48,197 nucleotides of DNA, from the NCBI GenBank assembly GCA_041914785.1, contig JAYSCT010000017.1, forward strand, positions 1 through 48,197, written 5' to 3'. The translations under genes and the position numbers were made by a program. The stretch comes from Pelomonas sp041914785 (GTDB lineage Bacteria; Pseudomonadota; Gammaproteobacteria; Burkholderiales; Burkholderiaceae_C). Below are positions 7,266-14,901 of the stretch, piece after piece; the first letter of the stretch is position 1; every line of letters starts with the position of its first letter. The notes beneath the pieces were generated by a model. It saw only the letters and a list, made by a program, of their open reading frames with translations. It was not told the origin of the DNA and ran no database searches.

Positions 7266-8180
7266 CTACTCGATGTTCTGCACCTGCTCGCGCATCTGCT
7301 CGATGGCGACCTTCATCTCGACGGAGATGTTCGTCAGTTCCAGCGCCGCCGATTTCGAGCCCAGCGTGTTGGCCTCGCGGTGCAATTCCTGGATCAGGAA
7401 GTCCAGCCGCTTGCCCAGCTCGCCGCCCTTCTTCAGCAGCCGGCTCAGTTCCTCCAGGTGGGCGCGCAGCCGGCCCAGTTCCTCGGCCACGTCGATGCGG
7501 ATCGCGAACGCGGCCGCCTCGTTCAGCGCGCGCTCCTGCAGCGCCTCCTTCGGCACGCTGCTCGCGGCGCCCGTGGTGGCCAGCGCCTCCTGCCAGCGCT
7601 CCAGGAAGCGCTGCTGCTGGCGCGCCACGACGGCGGGCAGCAGCGGCTCGGCCTCGTCGGCCAGCGTGCGCAGGCGCTGGATGCGCTCCATCAGGATGGC
7701 CACCAGCTTTTCGCCTTCGCGCTCGCGCGACTCCGCCAGGCCGTCGACGCAGGCGCGGGCGGCCTCCAGCGTCGGGCTGTCCAGCGCGACCGCCGTGCTG
7801 CCGCCGCTCTTGCACCAGTTCAAGGCTTCCTGCACGGACAGCGGCGCCGCCTGCGGCAGCCAGGCGCGCACCTTGGATTCCAGATTGGCCAGGCGGTTCA
7901 GCTGTTCCGGCAGCGGCTGCGGCCAGCCGCCGTCGGCCTCACGCTGGGTATTGATGCGCAGTTCGATCTTGCCGCGCTTGAATCGCGCCGCAATCAATTC
8001 GCGCAATTGCGGCTCCAGCCCGCGCAGTTCTTCCGGCATGCGCATGGACAGGTCCAGAAACCGCCCATTCACCGAGCGCAATTCGACGCTGACGCTGGCT
8101 TGTGTGGCGTTGTTGCCGTCCTCGGCTTTAGGGGGTTGCGCCACGGAATTGGCGTACCCGGTCATGCTGTAGACTGGCAT
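7266..8180 (-). CDS. yicC: YicC family endoribonuclease
   Basis: A 304-residue protein beginning MPVYSMTGYANS, the conserved SMTGY start of YicC, and containing ELRSVNGRFLDLSMRMPEEL and GKIELRIN. The C-terminal half (ELGRLRAHLEELSRLLKKGGELGKRLDFLIQELHREANTLGSKS) is the second conserved YicC block. YicC-type proteins are reported endoribonucleases acting on RNAs such as RyhB in E. coli. It is divergent from the protein kinase gene with only 32 bp between start codons, so any promoter must overlap coding sequence. The position beside kinase, phosphatase, rph, rdgB and hemW is common in Burkholderiales. Confidence 0.93.
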   Translation of the reverse strand: MPVYSMTGYANSVAQPPKAEDGNNATQASVSVELRSVNGRFLDLSMRMPEELRGLEPQLRELIAARFKRGKIELRINTQREADGGWPQPLPEQLNRLANLESKVRAWLPQAAPLSVQEALNWCKSGGSTAVALDSPTLEAARACVDGLAESREREGEKLVAILMERIQRLRTLADEAEPLLPAVVARQQQRFLERWQEALATTGAASSVPKEALQERALNEAAAFAIRIDVAEELGRLRAHLEELSRLLKKGGELGKRLDFLIQELHREANTLGSKSAALELTNISVEMKVAIEQMREQVQNIE

Positions 8181-8212
8181 TTCGCATCTCGCAAAACAGA
8201 CAAAACGCGATT

Positions 8213-9181
8213 ATGTCCAAGCCGAAGCCGGCGCCATTGCCCGCAGGCACGGTGGTTGGGGGCTATCAGATCATCAAGCGACTGGCGGCGGGCGGTTTCG
8301 GCGTGGTGTATCTCGCCGAAGACCCGGACCACCACCTCGTCGCGTTGAAGGAATATCTGCCCTCGTCGCTGGCCGAGCGTTCCCCCGGGGAGCTGACGCC
8401 GCGCGTCAAGCCTGAGAAACAGCCGCTTTACCGGCTGGGGCTGAAGAGTTTCTTTGAAGAGGGCCGCTCGCTCGCGCAAATCTCGCACCCCAGCGTCGTC
8501 TCGGTGCTGAATTTCCTGCGCGAGAACGAAACCGTCTACATGGTCATGAATTACCTGCAGGGCGACACGCTGCAGGACTTCATCGTGACCGCGCGCGACA
8601 TGAAGCGCGACAAGGTGTTCCGCGAGTCCACCATCCGCAGCCTGTTCGACGAGATCCTGCGTGGCCTGCGCATCGTGCACCAGCACAAGATGCTGCACCT
8701 GGACATCAAGCCGGCCAACATCTTTATCACGAACGACAACAAGGCCGTGCTGCTGGACTTCGGCGCCGCGCGCGAGGTGCTGAGCAAGGAAGGCAACTTC
8801 ATCCGCCCGATGTACACGCCCGGCTTTGCCGCGCCCGAGATGTACCGCCGCGACGGCTCGCTGGGCCCGTGGACCGACATCTACGCCATCGGCGCCTGCA
8901 TCTACGCCTGCATGCAGGGCTACCCACCCAACGACGCGCCGCAGCGGCTGGAGAAGGACCGGCTCAACCTGAGCCTGTCGCGGCTGCGCAATGTCTACTC
9001 CGACAACCTGCTCGAAGTGACCGAGTGGTGCATGTCGCTGGACCCGCTGGCGCGCCCGCAGAGCGTGTTCGCGCTGCAGAAGGAACTGGCCCGCGAGACC
9101 GAGCGGCGATACACCAAGCTGTCTTTCAGCGAGCGTTTGAAACTCCAATTGGAAAACCTCAAGTCCGGAGCGAAAGCATGA
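8213..9181 (+). CDS. Hanks-type serine/threonine protein kinase
   Basis: A 322-residue soluble kinase. Visible motifs: glycine loop AAGGFGVVYLAE (25-36), ATP Lys46 in VALKEYLP, catalytic loop HLDIKPANIF with Asp164 and Asn169, DFG at 182-184 and APEMY in the activation segment. The catalytic loop has Leu in place of the HRD Arg, so it is a non-RD kinase, normally less dependent on activation-loop phosphorylation. There is no transmembrane or sensor domain; the short tail (about 290-322) is charged. The cognate PP2C phosphatase follows 79 bp downstream, with a palindromic element between. Substrates are unknown. Confidence 0.93.
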   Translation: MSKPKPAPLPAGTVVGGYQIIKRLAAGGFGVVYLAEDPDHHLVALKEYLPSSLAERSPGELTPRVKPEKQPLYRLGLKSFFEEGRSLAQISHPSVVSVLNFLRENETVYMVMNYLQGDTLQDFIVTARDMKRDKVFRESTIRSLFDEILRGLRIVHQHKMLHLDIKPANIFITNDNKAVLLDFGAAREVLSKEGNFIRPMYTPGFAAPEMYRRDGSLGPWTDIYAIGACIYACMQGYPPNDAPQRLEKDRLNLSLSRLRNVYSDNLLEVTEWCMSLDPLARPQSVFALQKELARETERRYTKLSFSERLKLQLENLKSGAKA

Positions 9182-9182
9182 G

Positions 9183-9246
9183 CCCCCACGCTCACATCCG
9201 TGAGCTGCCCCCCCTGGGGGCGCAAGGCGGCCCTCGGGGCGGCCCG
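9183..9246. repeat. GC-rich palindromic intergenic element, copy 1 (inverted)
   Basis: Between the kinase and phosphatase genes. It holds two adjoining palindromes, GCTCAC-ATCC-GTGAGC (9190-9205) and GCCCCC-CCT-GGGGGC (9207-9221), then a GGCGGCC...GGGGCGGCCC module ending near 9246. On the minus strand the order GGGCCGCCCC, CCCC/GGGG hairpin, second hairpin with GATG, GGGG matches copy 2 at 10933-10998. Confidence 0.5.
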
Positions 9247-9260
9247 TCGGGAGCCTTGGC

Positions 9261-10178
9261 ATGAGATTCAGCGTCTTCCAAGTCAGCCGCCGCGGCGGCC
9301 GTGAGACCAATGAAGACCGCATGGGCTATTGCTTCACGCGGGAGGCGGGTCTGTTCGCGCTGGCCGATGGCATGGGCGGGCACCCCGAGGGCGAGGTCGC
9401 CGCGCAGATCGCGCTGCAGACGCTGGCCGCGCTGTTCCAGCAGGACGCCCGGCCGGTGCTGGACGACCCGCAGCGCTTCCTGCAGGAAACCATCGTCATC
9501 GCCCATCAGCAGCTGCTGCGCTACGCGCAGAGCAAGGGCCTGACCGACACGCCGCGCACCACCGTCGTCGCCTGCATCCTGCAGGGCAACCAGGCCTGGT
9601 GGGCGCATTGCGGCGACTCGCGCCTGTACCTCGTGCGCGGCGGCAAGCTGATCGCCCGCACGCGAGATCACTCGTACTCCGAACTGCAGGAGGCGCTGGG
9701 CCGCGTCGGCCGCGGCGCCGAGCCGTTCAACCGCAACGTGCTGTTCACCTGCCTGGGCAGCCCCGGCAAGCCCATGGTGGACTGCCAGGGGCCGCTGGTC
9801 ATGGAGCCGGGCGACCGCATCCTGCTGTGCTCCGACGGCCTGTGGGGCAGCGTGGAAGACCACGAGATCGTCCAGCACATGGCCGATCAGATCATCTCCG
9901 AAGCCGTGCCCGACCTCGTCGAGCAGGCGCTGCGCCGCGGCGGCGAGCGCAGCGACAACGTGACGCTGCTGTCCGTCGAGTGGGAAGGCGAGGGCGACCC
10001 CGCTGGAGACACCACGCAGAACCTCGGCAACTCCGGCTTCGCCTCCACCATCCAGGGCGCGCTGGACGCCGACCTGGTGGCGAGCATGGCCGCCATGGAC
10101 GACGAGGAGATCGAGCGCTCGGTGCGCGAGATCAACGAAGTCATCCGCCAGTCCGGCCGCGGCCTGAACCGCCGCTAA
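9261..10178 (+). CDS. PP2C-family serine/threonine phosphatase
   Basis: A 305-residue metal-dependent phosphatase. N-terminal RRGGRETNEDRMGY supplies the conserved Arg and Asp, LFALADGMGGHPEGE (about 31-45) is the central metal-binding DGMGG motif, and WAHCGDSRLYL and LLCSDGLWG with RSDNVT complete the PP2C signature. It is cytosolic with a 60-residue acidic C-terminal extension (MAAMDDEEIERSVREINEV) beyond the catalytic core, possibly an interaction tail. It should reverse the phosphorylation by the upstream kinase. A GGGAG ribosome site lies at 9248-9252, right after the palindromic element. Confidence 0.93.
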   Translation: MRFSVFQVSRRGGRETNEDRMGYCFTREAGLFALADGMGGHPEGEVAAQIALQTLAALFQQDARPVLDDPQRFLQETIVIAHQQLLRYAQSKGLTDTPRTTVVACILQGNQAWWAHCGDSRLYLVRGGKLIARTRDHSYSELQEALGRVGRGAEPFNRNVLFTCLGSPGKPMVDCQGPLVMEPGDRILLCSDGLWGSVEDHEIVQHMADQIISEAVPDLVEQALRRGGERSDNVTLLSVEWEGEGDPAGDTTQNLGNSGFASTIQGALDADLVASMAAMDDEEIERSVREINEVIRQSGRGLNRR

Positions 10179-10193
10179 CTCCTCTTTCCCGTC

Positions 10194-10916
10194 ATGACCC
10201 AGACCTTCACGCGCAGCGCAGGCCGCGCTGCCAATCAATTGCGCCCGGTGCGCATCACGCGCGGCTTCACCGTGCATGCCGAGGGCTCCGTGCTGATCGA
10301 GTTCGGCTCGACGCGCGTGCTGTGCACCGCCTCGGTGGAGGAGCGCGTGCCGCCGCACAAGCGCGGCACGGGCGAGGGCTGGGTGACGGCCGAGTACGGC
10401 ATGCTGCCGCGCGCCACGCACACCCGCAGCGACCGTGAAGCCGCCAAGGGCAAGCAGAGCGGCCGCACGCAGGAGATCCAGCGCCTCATCGGCCGCTCGC
10501 TGCGCGCCGTGTTCGACCTGGCCGCCCTGGGCGAGCGCACCATCACGCTGGACTGCGACGTGCTGCAGGCCGATGGCGGCACGCGCACGGCCGCCATCAC
10601 CGGCGCCTTCGTCGCCGCGCAGGACGCGGTCGCCAAGCTCATCGCCGACAGCAAGCTGTCGCGCTCGCCGATCAAGGACTCCGTCGCCGCCATCTCGGTG
10701 GGCATCGTCGACGGCGTGCCGCTGCTGGACCTGGAATACACCGAAGACTCGGCCTGCGACACCGACATGAACGTCGTCATGACCGGCTCGGGCGGCTTCG
10801 TCGAGCTGCAGGGCACGGCCGAGGGCGTGGTCTTCACGCGCGACGAGATGAACGCGCTGCTGGACCTGGCGGACAAGGGCATCCGCGAACTGATGGCGTT
10901 GCAGAAGTCGGCATGA
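10194..10916 (+). CDS. rph: Ribonuclease PH
   Basis: A 240-residue phosphorolytic 3'-5' exoribonuclease that trims tRNA precursors. Conserved blocks are RPVRITRGFTVHAEGSVLIEFG near the start, GTGEGWVTAEYGMLPRATHTR (about 60-80), the phosphate-binding GRTQEIQRLIGRSLRA and LDCDVLQADGGTRTAAITG. Full length. It starts 15 bp after the phosphatase stop and is probably in the same transcript; the palindromic element copy 2 separates it from rdgB. Confidence 0.97.
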   Translation: MTQTFTRSAGRAANQLRPVRITRGFTVHAEGSVLIEFGSTRVLCTASVEERVPPHKRGTGEGWVTAEYGMLPRATHTRSDREAAKGKQSGRTQEIQRLIGRSLRAVFDLAALGERTITLDCDVLQADGGTRTAAITGAFVAAQDAVAKLIADSKLSRSPIKDSVAAISVGIVDGVPLLDLEYTEDSACDTDMNVVMTGSGGFVELQGTAEGVVFTRDEMNALLDLADKGIRELMALQKSA

Positions 10917-10932
10917 CAGGCCGCGCAGCGCC

Positions 10933-10998
10933 GGGCCGCCCCAAGCAAGCGGCCATCCCCTCGGGGGATAGCCCGATGTATTCATCGGGCGAGGGGCA
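10933..10998. repeat. GC-rich palindromic intergenic element, copy 2
   Basis: Sits between rph and rdgB. Modules in order: GGGCCGCCCC (10933-10942) with a GCGGCC partner at 10949-10954, hairpin ATCCCC-TCG-GGGGAT (10955-10969), hairpin GCCCGATG-TATT-CATCGGGC (10971-10990), then GAGGGG (10991-10996), which also serves as the ribosome site of rdgB. Organisation matches copy 1 read in reverse. Confidence 0.5.
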
Positions 10999-11001
10999 GA
11001 C

Positions 11002-11607
11002 ATGAAACTGGTCCTTGCCTCCAACAACGCCAAGAAGCTCGTCGAGCTGCAGGCGCTGTTCACGCCACTGGGCATCGAGCTGGTCACCCAGGGCAGCCTC
11101 GGCATCCCGGAGGCGGAGGAGCCGTTCGACACCTTCGCCGAGAACGCGCTGGCCAAGGCCCGGCATGCAGCCCTGCTGAGCGGCCTGCCGGCGCTGGCCG
11201 ATGACTCCGGCATCAGCGTCGATGCGCTGGGCGGGGCACCGGGCGTGCGCTCGGCGCGCTATGCGCTGGACGCCGGCGGCGAGAAGAGCGATGCCGCCAA
11301 CAACGAGCGGCTGCTGCGCGAACTCGCCGGCGTGGCCGACCGCCGCGCGCGCTTCGTCTGCGCGCTGGTGGCCGTGCGCAGCGCCGACGACCCGGAGCCG
11401 CTGATCGCGATGGGCCGCTGGATGGGCGAGATCCTGACGGCGCCCAGCGGCGAGGGCGGTTTCGGCTACGACCCGCTGATGCACATCCCGGCGCTGGGCC
11501 AGACGGTCGCCAGCCTCGGCGCCGAGACGAAGAACCGGCACAGCCACCGCGCACTCGCGGCGGCGCAGTTGATCGAGCAGTTCCGCGACGTCTGGCATCT
11601 GGGCTAG
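11002..11607 (+). CDS. rdgB: XTP/dITP pyrophosphatase (HAM1/RdgB family)
   Basis: A 201-residue nucleotide-pool sanitising enzyme that hydrolyses dITP, XTP and ITP to monophosphates. MKLVLASNNAKKLVEL is the substrate-binding start, TFAENALAKARHAA and LADDSGISVDALGGAPGVRSARYA carry the conserved acidic metal ligands, and EGGFGYDPLM plus AETKNRHSHRALA close the active site. Full length. A GAGGGG ribosome site lies 6 bp before the ATG. Only 4 bp separate it from hemW. Confidence 0.97.
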   Translation: MKLVLASNNAKKLVELQALFTPLGIELVTQGSLGIPEAEEPFDTFAENALAKARHAALLSGLPALADDSGISVDALGGAPGVRSARYALDAGGEKSDAANNERLLRELAGVADRRARFVCALVAVRSADDPEPLIAMGRWMGEILTAPSGEGGFGYDPLMHIPALGQTVASLGAETKNRHSHRALAAAQLIEQFRDVWHLG

Positions 11608-11611
11608 CGCC

Positions 11612-12796
11612 ATGGCCGATCTCCAGCACCTGATGCGCCCGGGCACGCTGCAGCTGCCGGCGCTGCCGCCGCTTGCGCTGTACGTGCACCTGCCGTGGTG
11701 CCTGCGCAAGTGCCCGTACTGCGACTTCAACTCGCACGAGGTCAAGAACGGCGGGCTGTCCGCCGACACGGCCGAGGCCTATCTGGCGGCGCTGCGGGCC
11801 GACCTGGAGGCTGCGCTGCCGCTGATCTGGGGCCGGCCGGTCGTCAGCATCTTCATCGGCGGCGGCACGCCCAGCCTGTTCAACCCCGCGCAGATCGCGC
11901 AGCTCATCAGCGACATCCGCGCCCGCCTGCCGCTGGAGCCCGGCTGCGAGATCACGCTGGAGGCCAACCCCGGCACCTTCGAGCGCGAGCGCTTCGCCGG
12001 CTTCCGCCAGGCCGGCGTCACGCGGCTGTCCGTGGGCGTGCAGAGCTTCGACGATGCGCAGCTGAAGACGCTGGGCCGCGTGCACAGCGCAGCCCAGGCG
12101 CGTGAGGCGCTGGCCGAGGCGGCCGGTGCGTTCGAGACCTGGAACCTCGACCTGATGTACGCGCTGCCGGGCCAGACGCTGGACGACCTGGCGCGCGAGC
12201 TGGACACGGCGCTGGGCTTCCAGCCGCCGCACCTGTCCATCTACCACCTGACCATCGAGCCCAACACGGTGTTCGCGACGCGCACGCCCGAGCACCTGCC
12301 CGACCCCGATCTCGCCAGCGACATGCTGGACCTCATCACCGCGAGGACCGGCGCGATGGGGCTGTCGCGCTACGAGGTGTCGGCCTACGCCCGCGACGGC
12401 CACCGCTGCGCGCACAACCTGAACTACTGGCAGTTCGGCGACTACCTGGGCATCGGCGCCGGCGCGCACAGCAAGCTGAGCTTCCCGCACCGCGTGCTGC
12501 GCCAGGTGCGCTGGCGCGAGCCGGCGGCCTTCATGGCGCAGGACAACAAGGTCAGCAACGAGCACGAGGTGGCACGCAAGGACCTGCCGTTCGAGTTCAT
12601 GCTGAACGCGCTGCGGCTGAAGGACGGCGTGACGGTGCTGCAGTTCCTGGAGCGCACCGGCCTGCCGCCGTCCAGCATCGCCAAGGCGCTGGAGACGGCG
12701 CGCGGCCGCGGGCTGCTGGTGGCCGACCCGGCGCGCATCCAGCCCACCGAGCGCGGCTTCGACTTCCTCAGCGACCTGCAGCAGCTGTTCCTCTGA
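11612..12796 (+). CDS. hemW: Radical SAM haem chaperone HemW
   Basis: A 394-residue HemW/HemN-like protein. The [4Fe-4S] radical-SAM motif is C30-x3-C34-x2-C37 (LPWCLRKCPYCDFNSH), followed by GGGTPSLF (SAM binding) and LTIEPNTVF. HemW proteins bind haem and deliver it to respiratory enzymes; they lack the features needed for coproporphyrinogen oxidation. In this window the target could include the haem enzyme NorB, but that is inference. It ends the conserved yicC-linked run; the LysR gene converges 30 bp downstream. Confidence 0.93.
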   Translation: MADLQHLMRPGTLQLPALPPLALYVHLPWCLRKCPYCDFNSHEVKNGGLSADTAEAYLAALRADLEAALPLIWGRPVVSIFIGGGTPSLFNPAQIAQLISDIRARLPLEPGCEITLEANPGTFERERFAGFRQAGVTRLSVGVQSFDDAQLKTLGRVHSAAQAREALAEAAGAFETWNLDLMYALPGQTLDDLARELDTALGFQPPHLSIYHLTIEPNTVFATRTPEHLPDPDLASDMLDLITARTGAMGLSRYEVSAYARDGHRCAHNLNYWQFGDYLGIGAGAHSKLSFPHRVLRQVRWREPAAFMAQDNKVSNEHEVARKDLPFEFMLNALRLKDGVTVLQFLERTGLPPSSIAKALETARGRGLLVADPARIQPTERGFDFLSDLQQLFL

Positions 12797-12826
12797 CGCC
12801 ACCGCGCGCGGGCAGCGCGCGCGCCG

Positions 12827-13780
12827 TCACTCATCCCGCAGCGCGGCCGGGCCGAGGCTCACCTGGGGCGCTTCATGCAAGCGCTGCTCCAGCGCGGCGA
12901 TCTCGGCATGCAGCCAGTCGCAGAAGGCCCGCACGGCCGGGTCGCTGCGCAGCGCCTCGGGGTAGACGACCTGGTAGTCGCGCGTCGCGTCCTCGTCGAC
13001 GGCCTGCGCCGACACGCGCACGAGGCGCCCGTCCAGCAGCGCGTCCGCCGCGAACAGCTCGCGCGTCAGCGCCACGCCCATGCCCTGCTCGGCGGCCTGG
13101 CCCAGCAGCGCGGCGTCATTGAACGACGCCACCGGCGTGGGCACGGCGCCCGTGTGCCCGGCCTCGTGGAACCACTGCCGCCACAGGTCCGCGTCGCCCA
13201 GCAAGGGCTGCTGCGCCAGCAGTGCCGGCGCGGCGCCCACCAACCGCTGCCCCAGCATGGGTGCCGCGACGACGATGTGCGGCGAGTGGAACAGCGGCTC
13301 GCTGACGAGGCCCGGCCACGGCCCGCGCCCGATGCGCAGGCCGAGGTGAAAGCCCTCGCGCTCCAGGTCCACCACCTGTTGCGACGCGTGCAGGTCCAGC
13401 GTGATGCACGGCTGCAGCACCTGCCAGCGTGGCAGGCGCGGCAGCAGCCAGCGCTGCGCGAACGAGGGCAGGGCACTCACGCGCAGCGTCTGCGCCGCGT
13501 TGCCGTGCGCCTGGGTGGCCGCCAGCAGGCCGGCCTGCAGCTCCGCGAACATCTTGATGACGGCGCGCTGCAGTGCCTGCCCGGCCGGGTTGAGTGTCAG
13601 GCGCCGGCCCTGGCGCGTGAACAGCTCGAAGCCCAGCTGCGCCTCCAGGCCGCGGATCTGCTGGCTGACGGCGCTGTGCGTCAGGTGCAGGCTCTCCGCC
13701 GCGGCGCGCAGGTTCTGCGTCTGCGCGGCGGCGCGGAAGGCGGCGAGGTAGTGCAGCGGGAAGCGGTCCAGCGAGGCCAT
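12827..13780 (-). CDS. LysR-family transcriptional regulator (GcvA-like)
   Basis: A 317-residue LysR protein. Winged helix at about 1-60 (FPLHYLAAFRAAAQTQNLRAAAESLHLTHSAVSQQIRGLE), then a periplasmic-binding-like effector domain from about 90. The HTH with L-x-LTHSAVSQQI is typical of the GcvA/AmpR branch. The ATG at 13780 begins the usual MxxLDRFPL start; a TTG at 13801 would add seven residues. It is divergent from a small secreted-protein gene 92 bp away, with inverted repeats between, so it probably regulates that gene and itself. Effector unknown. Confidence 0.9.
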   Translation of the reverse strand: MASLDRFPLHYLAAFRAAAQTQNLRAAAESLHLTHSAVSQQIRGLEAQLGFELFTRQGRRLTLNPAGQALQRAVIKMFAELQAGLLAATQAHGNAAQTLRVSALPSFAQRWLLPRLPRWQVLQPCITLDLHASQQVVDLEREGFHLGLRIGRGPWPGLVSEPLFHSPHIVVAAPMLGQRLVGAAPALLAQQPLLGDADLWRQWFHEAGHTGAVPTPVASFNDAALLGQAAEQGMGVALTRELFAADALLDGRLVRVSAQAVDEDATRDYQVVYPEALRSDPAVRAFCDWLHAEIAALEQRLHEAPQVSLGPAALRDE

Positions 13781-13829
13781 CTGGTAAGTGGATCTGACCA
13801 ATCAGTGCAGAAACAAGCGCTTGGTAACG

Positions 13830-13865
13830 CCTTGGTGGGTGCCTAGCATAACCAGCACACCAAGG
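13830..13865. promoter_or_regulatory. Inverted repeat CCTTGGTG/CACCAAGG between lysR and the small secreted-protein gene
   Basis: Perfect 8-bp arms at 13830-13837 and 13858-13865 with a 20-bp spacer. A further TTGGT lies at 13821-13825 and its complement ACCAA at 13797-13801. The right arm contains the AAGGA ribosome site of the gene at 13873. It can be read as a LysR operator or as an mRNA hairpin covering the ribosome site. Confidence 0.45.
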
Positions 13866-13872
13866 AATCGCC

Positions 13873-14175
13873 ATGAACCCGTTGAATCTGCCCTACCGCT
13901 GGATCGTGCTGCTGTCGGCGGCGGCGGCCGTCGTGCTGACGGTGTCGCCTGCCCAGGCGTTCACCGATTCGAACGCCGACCTGAAGGACGCCGCATCCGA
14001 CCGCTCGGCCCGCGTCGTCGTCGTGGCCAAGGCCGCGCCGCCCCTTCAGGCGGCCTGGGTGCCGCCGACGGCCAAGCGGCTGGACGGCTTCAAGCCGGTG
14101 CTGCCAACCGAGCGCGACGCTGCCGCGCGGCGCCCGTCTGGCCAGACGCAGCTGGCCAAGGCGGACGCGCGCTGA
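13873..14175 (+). CDS. Small secreted protein of unknown function
   Basis: A 100-residue protein with a clear Sec signal peptide: a hydrophobic stretch IVLLSAAAAVVLTVSP (about 11-26) and a likely cut after AQA (about residue 29). The mature part is short, polar, Pro/Ala/Lys-rich and probably disordered (VPPTAKRLDGFKPV). No domain recognised. It is divergent from the LysR regulator and its ribosome site lies in an inverted repeat. The codon bias is like that of its neighbours, which supports a real gene. Confidence 0.65.
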   Translation: MNPLNLPYRWIVLLSAAAAVVLTVSPAQAFTDSNADLKDAASDRSARVVVVAKAAPPLQAAWVPPTAKRLDGFKPVLPTERDAAARRPSGQTQLAKADAR

Positions 14176-14178
14176 GGC

Positions 14179-14832
14179 TCAGCGCTTGCGGCGCGATGCC
14201 AGCAGGCCCGCCAGGCCCAGCCCCATCAGCAGCACCGAGGCCGGCTCGGGCACGGCGCTGACGTACACCTTGTCCAGCCCATAAGCCTCGTCCAGGCCGG
14301 TCACTGTCAGCGTGACCTGCGTGAACGCCATGTCCTGCGTGAAGCCGACGAAGCGCACATTGCCATCGGGCAGCAGGGGCGGGTGCGTGCCGACGATGAG
14401 GTCGCTGGAGAAGGCGCCGGCATTGGTGCGCAGGATGATCTGGCCGTCGGTCTCGCCGATGTCCGTCAGGTACAGGCCGAAGGCCTTGCTCGGCGCCGCG
14501 AGGGTGAATGTGAGCGTGCCCTGCGATGCGTTGGGCAGGTAGGCCGACACGTAGTGGATGCCATCCGTGGCGATCGAGCCATAGCCGTCAACCGGCGAGT
14601 TCACGCCGGTCTGCAGCACGCCGATGGGCGTGCTGACGGTGCTGATCGTGAACAGCGGCGTGGTGATCGGCGAGAGCGCGCGCTCGCCGGCCGGCAGTTG
14701 CTCGAAGCTCTCGAACGACGTGGCGCCCGCTGCGGCAATGAAGGTGCCCTCGCTCGTGAAGCCGGCATCGGCCGCGTGCACGGCGGTGGCCCCCAGCAGG
14801 GCGAGGGCGAGCAGGTGGCGGTGCAGCTTCAT
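14179..14832 (-). CDS. PEP-CTERM sorting domain protein
   Basis: A 217-residue exported protein. Signal peptide MKLHRHLLALALLGATAVHA, a beta-rich domain (SFESFEQLPAG, TLTFTLAAPSKAFGLYLTDIGETDG), then VPEPASVLLMGLGLAGLLASRRKR: the PEP motif, a transmembrane helix and a basic end that define PEP-CTERM. Such proteins are processed by an exosortase (encoded elsewhere) and often join extracellular matrix or polysaccharide. The middle domain resembles other PEP-CTERM proteins of unknown role. ATG 14832 is preferred over the upstream frame because it starts the signal peptide after a GGAG ribosome site. Confidence 0.88.
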   Translation of the reverse strand: MKLHRHLLALALLGATAVHAADAGFTSEGTFIAAAGATSFESFEQLPAGERALSPITTPLFTISTVSTPIGVLQTGVNSPVDGYGSIATDGIHYVSAYLPNASQGTLTFTLAAPSKAFGLYLTDIGETDGQIILRTNAGAFSSDLIVGTHPPLLPDGNVRFVGFTQDMAFTQVTLTVTGLDEAYGLDKVYVSAVPEPASVLLMGLGLAGLLASRRKR

Positions 14833-14901
14833 GGGCGGGCTCCTAGGCGAAGCGCGCACCGTAACCGAACCGGCACCGCCCCGGTGCCGATGAACTAGGG
14901 G

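Noticed and set aside
9192..11213. A 673-codon minus-strand frame over the phosphatase, rph and rdgB genes
   Set aside because: It is His/Gly/Ala-rich without domain structure and lies opposite three confident genes.
13781..13801. TTG at 13801 as the LysR start
   Set aside because: An ATG seven codons later begins the conserved region; the extension is non-conserved and overlaps the likely operator.
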